A stretch of DNA of 20,593 nt, taken from positions 1 through 20,593 of the forward strand of contig CAIXAA010000324.1 of assembly GCA_903917305.1 (NCBI GenBank), in the 5' to 3' direction. A model generated the notes under the pieces. The model made no database searches, had not been told where the DNA came from, and saw nothing but the letters and a program-made list of their open reading frames with translations. This document shows positions 7,283-14,700 of this stretch, in pieces. The translations under genes and the position numbers were made by a program. Position 1 is the first letter of the stretch; every line of letters begins with the position of its first letter. Source of the stretch: an uncultured Myxococcales bacterium (GTDB taxonomy: Bacteria > Myxococcota_A > UBA9042).

Positions 7283-9361
7283 CTACGTGCCCAAGGACTC
7301 CAGCGCTGCATCGAGCGCGGCCAGGAACTCGCTGACGCGGATCGGCTTGGTGAGGTAGCGCAGGAAGCCCGCCTCCATGCCCAGCTTGATGTCGCGAGCC
7401 ATGGCGCTGGCGCTGATGGCGAGCACCGGAATGTGGGCCGTCGCCGTATCTTCCCGCAGAATCCGGAGCGCTTCAAACCCGCTGATGCCCGGCAGGTTGA
7501 TATCCATCAGGATGACGTCCGGCTGGTGGCGGCGCGCCAGTTCGATGCCCAGCGTCCCGTTTGCCGCGCTGAGCAGGCGGATGTCCGGGCGGCGCTGGAT
7601 GATCTGCTCGACCAGCATCAGATTGGCCGGGTTGTCCTCGACGTAGAGCAGCGTGCGCCGCGGCGCGCCCGCCTGCACCGGCACCGTGGCGGCCACGGTC
7701 GATTCCAGGGCATTTGCGTCGAGTTGAGGTTGCGCGGCCGCGTCGAGCTCGAACCAGAACACGCTGCCCACGCCGACCGCGCTCTCCACGCCGATGACGC
7801 CGCCCATCAACTCGACCAGCCGCTTGCTCATCACCAGGCCGATGCCGGTGCCCTCTTCGCCGCTGCTCTCCTGTCCGAGGCGGTTGAAGGGTTGAAACAG
7901 CTGCGCCAGCTTGTCCGGCGCCAATCCCGCGCCGCTGTTGCTGATGCTGATGCGGCGGCGCTCCGCAGGCCGCATCGCGCAGGTGACCTCGACCGTTCCA
8001 TGGTCGCGGTTGTACTTGATGGCGTTGGACAGCAGGTTGATGAGGACCTGCTTCAACCGGGTCGGATCGGCCCGCACATACGTCGGCACGTCGAAGCGGG
8101 GAAACGTCAAGCTGATGCCGCGCTTCTGCGCCTGCGGCTCAATCATCTCCTGGCATTCCAGGATGACTTCGGGCAGCGACACCGGCTCGAGCGACAACGT
8201 CAGCCGGCCGGACTCGATCACCGCCAGATCGAGGATCTCGTTGATCAGCTCCAGCAAGTACCAGCCCGCTTGCAGGATCTGGTCGATGCTGCCCTTCTGG
8301 CTCGTCGTCGGCGGCGTGGCGTCGGACTCCATCAACTGCGCAAAGCCGAGGATCGCGTTGAGCGGCGAGCGAAGCTCGTGGCTCATGCTCGACAGGAAAT
8401 TCGATTTCGCGAGGTTGGCGGATTCCGCGACCGACTTGGAACTCTCCAATTCGACGTTCTTTTCGCGCAGCACCTGATCCAGCCGCTTGCGCTCGGTCAC
8501 GTCGCGCGCCGCCGCAAACACGCCCTGCAACTTCCTGTCGCGGTCGTAGAAGGTCGTCGCGTTGTAGGAAACCACGGTCTCCTTGCCGTCGCGGGCGCGC
8601 GCCGTGAGCTCGTAGTTCGTGACCTTCTTCTCGCTCAGCACCAGCTTGATGCTGTTCTCCGCCCTTTGCGGGTCGGTGAAGTAGTTCTTGAACGGCGTGC
8701 CGATGAGCTCGTCGCGCGTGCAGCCGGTGAGCGCCTCCATCTGGTTGTTGACGTCGGTAAGGATGCCAGCCGGATCGGTGGTCATGATGGCGTCGATATT
8801 CGATTCGATGAGCGAGCGCGTGTAGAACTGCAGGTCGCGCAAACGCTGATCGAGCAGCTTCTGCTCGGCTTCGACCTGCTTGCGCGCGGTGTTGTCCGTG
8901 CCGATGAGCAGGTAGCCGATGATGGCGTTGTTCGCGTCGCGCAGGGCGGTCACCGAGACCACCGCCGGGAAGCGGCTGCCGTCCTTGCGGATGTAGGTGA
9001 GCTCGTAGATGTCCTCGATGCCGCGCGAGGCCTTGAACACCAGCGCCTCGAAGCCCGGGGTGATCGGCGTCTCGAGCTCCGCGCTGAGCGTGCGCGCGCG
9101 GGCGACCACCTCCTCCGGATCCGAGATATCCGCCGGCGTAATCTTGTTCACCACATCGGCAGCGCAATAGCCGAGCATGCGCTCCGCGCCGACGTTGAAG
9201 ATCTGGATGACGCCCTTGGCGTCCGTGGCGATGCTCGAGAAGTTGGCGCTGTTGAAGATGGCGCTCTGCAAGGCGTCGGTCTTGAGCAGGGCGGCCTCGC
9301 GGCGTACCTCGGAGGTCGTGCCGTCGCTCAGGATGCCGGAGTCGGAAGCTTTCGAGGACAT
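7283..9361 (-). CDS. PAS-PAS hybrid sensor histidine kinase with C-terminal receiver
   Basis: This 692-residue protein has no membrane segment or signal peptide, so sensing is probably cytoplasmic. Domain order: PAS 1 (about 30-160, PAC part with RKDGSRFPA near 125-133), PAS 2 (about 175-292), HisKA (about 318-385) with phospho-acceptor H328 in SMSHELRSPLN, HATPase (about 430-540) with N-box N446, G1 box NSGAG at 475-479 and G2 box GTGIGL at 504-509, then a receiver (about 569-688) with E575/D576, phospho-acceptor D620 in LMDINLPG and K672. The G1 box begins with Asn where Asp is usual. The ATG at 9361 is preferred over an upstream in-frame start at 9448 because GAGGTG lies just upstream and the PAS domains follow. 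The next gene on the strand encodes a REC-GGDEF protein, the likely partner. The PAS ligand is unknown. Confidence 0.93.
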   Translation of the reverse strand: MSSKASDSGILSDGTTSEVRREAALLKTDALQSAIFNSANFSSIATDAKGVIQIFNVGAERMLGYCAADVVNKITPADISDPEEVVARARTLSAELETPITPGFEALVFKASRGIEDIYELTYIRKDGSRFPAVVSVTALRDANNAIIGYLLIGTDNTARKQVEAEQKLLDQRLRDLQFYTRSLIESNIDAIMTTDPAGILTDVNNQMEALTGCTRDELIGTPFKNYFTDPQRAENSIKLVLSEKKVTNYELTARARDGKETVVSYNATTFYDRDRKLQGVFAAARDVTERKRLDQVLREKNVELESSKSVAESANLAKSNFLSSMSHELRSPLNAILGFAQLMESDATPPTTSQKGSIDQILQAGWYLLELINEILDLAVIESGRLTLSLEPVSLPEVILECQEMIEPQAQKRGISLTFPRFDVPTYVRADPTRLKQVLINLLSNAIKYNRDHGTVEVTCAMRPAERRRISISNSGAGLAPDKLAQLFQPFNRLGQESSGEEGTGIGLVMSKRLVELMGGVIGVESAVGVGSVFWFELDAAAQPQLDANALESTVAATVPVQAGAPRRTLLYVEDNPANLMLVEQIIQRRPDIRLLSAANGTLGIELARRHQPDVILMDINLPGISGFEALRILREDTATAHIPVLAISASAMARDIKLGMEAGFLRYLTKPIRVSEFLAALDAALESLGT

Positions 9362-9571
9362 GACGCACCTCGGCAGAGCTGCCGTGACGGGCGGGCTGGC
9401 CGGTCGCGCTGTTGCTGCGATGTCACGATACAGGATCGGCTGGCGCACGCGGGAAACCCGCCGGCCCCGTGCTGCCGATCCGGGCAGAGAAACTGGACAA
9501 TTGCCTTGCCGCAGCCCGGCTATCGCACGTGTGGCGTTGTGTGGTGCGCCGGTCCTCGCGGCAGAACGAAG
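9362..9571. other. Intergenic region between the kinase gene and hflC
   Basis: These 210 bases separate the stop of hflC from the start of the hybrid kinase gene on the same strand, so a kinase promoter and perhaps an hflKC terminator should be here. I see a perfect short inverted repeat, GCGGG-AAA-CCCGC (9449-9461), with no T-run. I find no convincing -35/-10 pair. Confidence 0.4.
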
Positions 9572-10531
9572 CTACTTCTTCTCGGCGCGCGCCCCCTTGA
9601 GGTACATCAGCAGCTCCGAGTCCGTCCCCAGGATCATCTTGGTCTTGGCATGTTCGCCGCGCCCCGCCCCCAGCACCTTGGGATACGTCTCCAGCGTCTG
9701 CAGCAGCGCGTAGAACTCCGGGTCCTGGTTGTAGGCTTCGGCGTAGATGCGCGTCGCCTCGGCGTCCGCCTTGCCCTCGATGTCGCGCGCCTTCTTGTAG
9801 GCTTCGGACCGGATCTCGCTGAGCTTGCGCTCCATCGTGCCGGTAATCTCCGCCGCGCGCCCCGTGCCTTCCGAGCGGTACTGCGCCGCCACCTTGGCGC
9901 GCTCGGCGATCATCCGCGTGAACACGTTCTGCTGCACGGCCTCGATGTAGTTGATTCGCTTGATCCTGACGTCCACCAGCTCGATGCCGTACTCCGCCTT
10001 GGTCAGCTTGCCGGCGCGGTCGGCGATCTCCTTGTGCAGGACGTTGCGGCCCTTGTGCACCACCAGCTCCTCGTGGGTCTGGGTCGGCGCGCCAGGCAGC
10101 TCCACCGCGCGCGCATCCGGCCGCACGGCCTCGATCAGGTCGTTGTCGGAGATCGTCAGCCGCACCGCCGAGTCGATGACGTCATCCAGCCGCGTCTGCG
10201 CGCCCTCGAAAGAGTGCACGGATTGCAGGAACTTGAGCGGATCGACCACGCGCCAGCGCGCCGTCGCGTCGACCCAGATGAAGCGCTTGTCCTTGGTGGG
10301 GATCTGCGCGCGGTCGCTGTCCCAGCGCATCATGCGCTTGGAGAAGCGGTGCACCTGGTACCACGGCATGACCAGGTACAGGCCGGGCTGCGTGTGCAAC
10401 CCGCCGACCGGCTGGCCGAATTCGGTCAAGACGACCTGCTCGTACTCGGCGACGACCAGCACGCAGTTCTCCGCGAGCAGCCAGCCGAGGGCCAGGGCGA
10501 TGAGGCACAAGAGCGCGTTGCGGTTGCTCAT
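9572..10531 (-). CDS. hflC: HflC, SPFH-domain modulator of FtsH
   Basis: HflC and HflK form a membrane-anchored, ring- or cage-like SPFH complex around the AAA protease FtsH and limit its action on membrane proteins; most of the mass faces the periplasm in E. coli. This protein has 319 residues (E. coli HflC 334). It starts with one hydrophobic segment (about 5-26), followed by the SPFH/band-7 domain with EQVVLTEFGQPV, PGLYLVMPWYQVHRF and the family-typical DVRIKRINYIEAVQQNVFTRM. Next come a charged helix (RAAEITGTMERKLSEIRSEA) and the conserved C-terminal FYALLQTLETYPKVL and TDSELLMYL. Its ATG overlaps the hflK TGA by four bases, so translation of the two is coupled. ftsH is not in the window. 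Confidence 0.95.
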   Translation of the reverse strand: MSNRNALLCLIALALGWLLAENCVLVVAEYEQVVLTEFGQPVGGLHTQPGLYLVMPWYQVHRFSKRMMRWDSDRAQIPTKDKRFIWVDATARWRVVDPLKFLQSVHSFEGAQTRLDDVIDSAVRLTISDNDLIEAVRPDARAVELPGAPTQTHEELVVHKGRNVLHKEIADRAGKLTKAEYGIELVDVRIKRINYIEAVQQNVFTRMIAERAKVAAQYRSEGTGRAAEITGTMERKLSEIRSEAYKKARDIEGKADAEATRIYAEAYNQDPEFYALLQTLETYPKVLGAGRGEHAKTKMILGTDSELLMYLKGARAEKK

Positions 10532-11532
10532 TTGCCACCTCCCTGCAGCTGCAGCAGGGGCAGCACCGGCGCCTGGTGCGCAGCGTCGAGGATCGTGATC
10601 TCATCGACGCCGGGCAGCACCTGCACCATCGACTCCAGGTACAGCCGCCGCCGCGTGACTTCGGGCGCCTTCTTGTATTCGCTCAGGATCTTCGTGAAGC
10701 GCCCGCCGTCGCCCAGCGCGCGGTTGATGCGCTGCTGGCGCTGGCCCTCGGCCTGCTCGACGGTGCGCAGCGCTTCGCCCTCCGCCGCGGGAATCTCGCG
10801 GTTGTACGAGGCGTTGGCGGTGTCGATCAGCTGCTCGCGGTCCTGCTCGGCGCGGTTGACGTCATTGAACGACGCCTGCACGGGCTCCGGCGGCGTCACG
10901 TTGCGCAGCTGCAAGGCCACGATCTTGATGCCGGATTTGTAGGACGACAGCGCCTCCTGCAACAGGCGCATCGCCTCGATCTCGATCTCCTGGCGCCCGA
11001 CCGTCAGCACCTGATCGACCGTGCGGCTGCCGATGACCTGGCGCACGACGGCTTCGGAGACGTCGCGCAGCGTCTCGACCGGCTCCTCCAGATGGAACCA
11101 GAATTGCACGGGATCCGTGATGCGGTACTGCACCGACCACTCGACGTCGGCGATGTTCAGGTCGCCGGTCAGCGTCAGCGACTCGGCGGCGAACGGCGCC
11201 TTGGCGAACTCGCTGCGCACGCCGGCCTTGACGGTGCGAAAACCGAATTCCTCTTTCAGGACAGGGCGCGTCGGGATGTGGCGCACCTCGTCGAGGCCAA
11301 AAGGCAGCTTGAAGTGAAAGCCCGGCTCCGCGAGGCCGGAATAGCGCCCGAGCCGCAGGATCACGGCCTGCTCCTCGGTGCTGACGGTGTACATCGCGCC
11401 CTTGAGGCCGACCAGGACGGTCAGCGCCAGCACGGCATACAGCACGAACTGCAGCCAGTTCTTGGGCAAGTTGGCGCCCCACGGCGGCCCGACGGGTCCA
11501 GTGGGATCGGGCACTTTATGCGGAAACGGCAT
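10528..11532 (-). CDS. hflK: HflK, SPFH-domain modulator of FtsH
   Basis: This is the partner of HflC in the FtsH-modulating complex. It has 334 residues, shorter than E. coli HflK (about 419), mainly because the N-terminal Gly/Pro-rich tail is reduced to PDPTGPVGPPWGAN. One membrane segment (about 27-47) precedes the SPFH domain with VSTEEQAVILRLGRY and EPGFHFKLPFGLDEV. The HflK-specific GDLNIADVEWSVQYRI-DP and VVRQVIGSRTVDQVLTVGR blocks follow, then a long charged helix (AEQDREQLIDTANASYN) and RLYLESMVQVLPGVDE near the C-terminus. The ATG at 11532 has GAGGTG seven bases upstream. The gene order hflK-hflC is the usual one, and the start of hflC overlaps the stop as ATGA. Confidence 0.95.
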   Translation of the reverse strand: MPFPHKVPDPTGPVGPPWGANLPKNWLQFVLYAVLALTVLVGLKGAMYTVSTEEQAVILRLGRYSGLAEPGFHFKLPFGLDEVRHIPTRPVLKEEFGFRTVKAGVRSEFAKAPFAAESLTLTGDLNIADVEWSVQYRITDPVQFWFHLEEPVETLRDVSEAVVRQVIGSRTVDQVLTVGRQEIEIEAMRLLQEALSSYKSGIKIVALQLRNVTPPEPVQASFNDVNRAEQDREQLIDTANASYNREIPAAEGEALRTVEQAEGQRQQRINRALGDGGRFTKILSEYKKAPEVTRRRLYLESMVQVLPGVDEITILDAAHQAPVLPLLQLQGGGK

Positions 11533-11592
11533 GTGTCACCTCGGCCGTAGAGCGTGGCACACGGCGCAGCAGGGGTCCAGCGACCGGCGGGG

Positions 11593-11602
11593 CTGACGTC
11601 AG
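11593..11602. promoter_or_regulatory. Perfect 10-bp palindrome upstream of hflK
   Basis: CTGACGTCAG is its own reverse complement and lies about 60 bases upstream of the hflK start codon, in a 195-base gap between the EGF lipoprotein gene and hflK. Its place suits an operator for hflKC. A palindrome of this size can also occur by chance in GC-rich DNA, and no promoter could be recognised beside it. Confidence 0.2.
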
Positions 11603-11727
11603 TCCAGGCGCCGCAGCTCCACTTGCAGCCCCGCGAACGTCGCCGTCACGTCCTGCAGCTCGGTGTGGACGCGAAAACCGGTCATGCCGCCGGCGGGAAC
11701 AGTGGTGTAGCAGCCGCAGCCCAGACC
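11599..11727 (-). other. Coding-like in-frame extension after the EGF lipoprotein stop
   Basis: Directly after the TAG that ends the EGF lipoprotein gene (11728-11730), the same frame stays open for 42 more codons before a TGA. It would encode a tail starting GLGCGCYTTVPAGG and ending FAGLQVELRRLD. About 86 percent of its third positions are G or C, like the genes around it. It could be the remnant of a longer C-terminus cut off by a nonsense mutation, a readthrough product, or chance. An internal ATG could start a 28-residue peptide, but no good ribosome-binding site is seen. Confidence 0.3.
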
Positions 11728-14700
11728 CTAGCGCACCCACACCGCGAGGTCATCCACGGCAAATGCCTCGCTGCCGGGCAGATCGAGGTCGGCGCCGAGC
11801 GTCAGAACGGCTTGCGTCGCGCTGTGGCTGGCGATCACGTCGAGGCCGGTGCTGGTCTCGAACCACGACGGGTTGCCGCATTGGCTCGGGCCTGGGACGC
11901 CGAAGAACGGCTGGCTCCACACCTTGGCGCCGTCGACGGCGAGCCAGGCCGTGTCGCCGTCCCAGGCGTCGATGCGCAAGTACTTGCCGGTGATGCGAAT
12001 CTGCGTGTGCGGCGGCAAGGACGACACGAAGCCGCCCACCGAGCCGCCCGCCGTGGTCGGGATGCCGACGCTGCCGTAGCCGCCGCAACCCTGCGTGGTG
12101 GCTGCGTTCCAGGCGCCGATGCCGGCGCTGCCGCTGCCGCCCGGCGTGAACTGCGCGAAGTCGATGCGCGTCCAGCCTTCGCCGTCGCACAGCATCTCGA
12201 TCTTGCCGCCCAGCGCCGCCGTCGTGGCGATCCAGTACAAGCCCGGGCTGGAAAGGCCTGCGCTGCTGAGGACATCCAGGCAGGACACGGCGGGGAAATC
12301 GGGCGCGCCGGGCAAGCCGCAGCTCTTGCCGCCGCTCTGCAAAGGCGCGATGCACTGGCACGCGTAGCTGCCGGCGCTGTTGGTGCAGCCGCCGGTGCCG
12401 CAAGGTCCGCCGTCGGCGCGGATGTCCAGGTGGTCGATCGTCAGTCCTGGACCGGCGTTGTTGACCTGGTTGATGGTGTCGAAGGCGAAGCGCAGCTGCA
12501 CGGACTTGCCGCCGTAGCCCTCGAGCAGGACCGAGTAGCGGTGCATTCCGGGTCCGAGCACCGCGGACTTGTCCCACACCGTGACCACCTGGAAGCCGAT
12601 CACCAGTTGAACCGAGAGCTTGTCCTGCGCGAGGTTGCTGATCTCGCTGGTGGGCGTCGCCCCGAAATCCAGATCGAAGCTGAGGCGGTGCGCCGCGTGG
12701 TTCGACAGCACCACCGCCGGTCCGGTCGCGCTGCCGCGGTTGGCGTAATTCAGCGTCACGTAGTTGGTCGGCGTCAGCGACGTATTGCCGTAGAACAGCG
12801 CGCCTTTCCACAACTGCCATTTCACCGGCGGCGAGAATGGGTATTTCGTCCCCGTTCCAGGCACATACGCATACGTCGCGTCGTAGGTCCAGCCGCCGTT
12901 GCCGTTGGCGAAGTCCCAGGTGTACGACTCGATCGGGCATTCGTTGATGTCCGTGCAGGCAAAGCCGCTGCCCTGGTAGCCCGCCGGGCACGTGCACACG
13001 TAGCCGCCGTCGGTGTTGGAGCACGTCGCCGCCGGGTCGCACGCCTGCGTGCCATTGCCGCACTCGTCGATGTCCAGGCACAGCTTGCCGTCGCCCCAGT
13101 AGCCGGGGCTGCACGTGCACTGGAAGCTGCCGTCCAGGTTGACGCAGTCGGCGTTTGCGCTGCAACCGCCGTTGTTGACAGCGCATTCGTTGATGTCCGT
13201 GCAGGTCTTGCCATCCCCCGCCCAGCCTGGGTTGCAGGCGCAGGCAAAGGAGCCCAGGAGGTTGCTGCACGTCGCGTTGCTGCTGCAAGTGGCTGTGCCG
13301 GTGGCGCATTCGTCGATGTCGGTGCACAGCGCGCCGTCGCCGGCAAAGCCGGGCTTGCACGTGCAGGCGTAGCCGGGGCTCGTGTTCAGGCAGGTGGCGA
13401 ACTTCGAGCAGCCGCCGTTCTGCACCGCGCATTCGTTGATGTCGCTGCAAATATAGCCATTTCCCGCGTAGCCGGTCTTGCACGCGCAGGTGAAGCTGCC
13501 GGGCAGGTTGCTGCAGTCCGCGAACTTCGAGCAGCCGCCGTTGCCGCTGGCGCACTCGTCGATGTCGACGCAGGTCAGGCCATCGCCGTTCACGTCCAGG
13601 AAGCCAGGCTTGCAGCTGCACACGGTCTTGTCGGCGGCCATCGCGCACTTGGCGTCCGGCGGGCAGCCGCCGTTGGCGACCGAGCACAAGTCCGTCAGCG
13701 AACAATAGAATCCGTCGCCGGAGAAGCCGGGCAGGCAGGCGCACGCGAAGCTGCCCACGAGGTTGGTGCAGGTGGCCAGCGTGCTGCAACCCGCTGTGCC
13801 GAGGGTGCATTCGTTGACGTCGTAGCAGCTGTAGCCGTCGCCGACGAAGCCGACGGCGCAGGTGCAGGAGAAGCTGCCGGGCTCGTTCCAGCAGGCGCCG
13901 CCGACCGGATCGCAACCACCGTTGCCGACTGCGCATTCGTCGATGTCCTGGCAGCTCAGGCCGTCGCCCTGGAACCCGGGCTTGCAGGCGCAGCTGTAGC
14001 CGCCTGGCAGGTTGCTGCAGCTGGCCTCCGTGGCGCAAGGCGAGGTGGCGAAAGCGCATTCGTTGATGTCCGTGCAGGTCAGGCCGCTGCCGTCAAAGCC
14101 CGGCAGGCACTCGCAGGCGTAGCTGCCGTAGCTGTTGACGCAGGTGGCATTCGCGCTGCAACCGCCGTTGTTCGTGGCGCATTCGTCGATGTCGACGCAG
14201 ACCTTGCCGTTGCCCTGCAGGCCGGCCTTGCAGATGCAGGCGAAATTGCCCGGCGTGTTGCTGCACACCGCCGCTGCGCTGCAGCCTGCGGAATTGTCCG
14301 CGCATTCGTCGATGTCCTGGCAGCTCTTGCCATCCCCGCTGTAGCCGGGCTGGCACACGCAGACGTAACTGCCTGCCGTGTTGGAGCAATCGGCCGCGAG
14401 ATCGCACGCGGCGCTGCCCAGCTGGCACTCGTCGATGTCCTTGCAGACCTTGCCGTCGCCGACAAAGCCGGGCTTGCACGCGCAGATCGCGCTGCCGACC
14501 GTGTTGACGCACGTGGCGGCTGGGGAGCAGCCGCCGGTCTTGCACTCGTCGATGTCGAGGCAGCTTTCGCCGTCGCCGACAAAGCCGGGTGGGCAGGTGC
14601 AGAGGACGGCCAAGGTGTCGGTGTTGCTGCAGCTGGCCGCGAGATCGCAAGGGTTCACGACGCTGCCGCAGACGTCGAAGGCTTGCAAGACCACTTCGGG

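Noticed and set aside
9362..9571. Sigma-54 or sigma-70 promoter for the kinase gene
   Set aside because: I found no GG-N10-GC element and no -35/-10 pair with acceptable spacing and matches.
7253..10942. A 1229-codon plus-strand frame opposite the kinase, hflC and hflK
   Set aside because: It crosses several well-recognised minus-strand genes and has antisense-type composition.
12937..14676. CRISPR-like array, suggested by regular short repeats
   Set aside because: The repeats are codons of EGF modules within one long reading frame, are imperfect, and have a period of about 120 bases.
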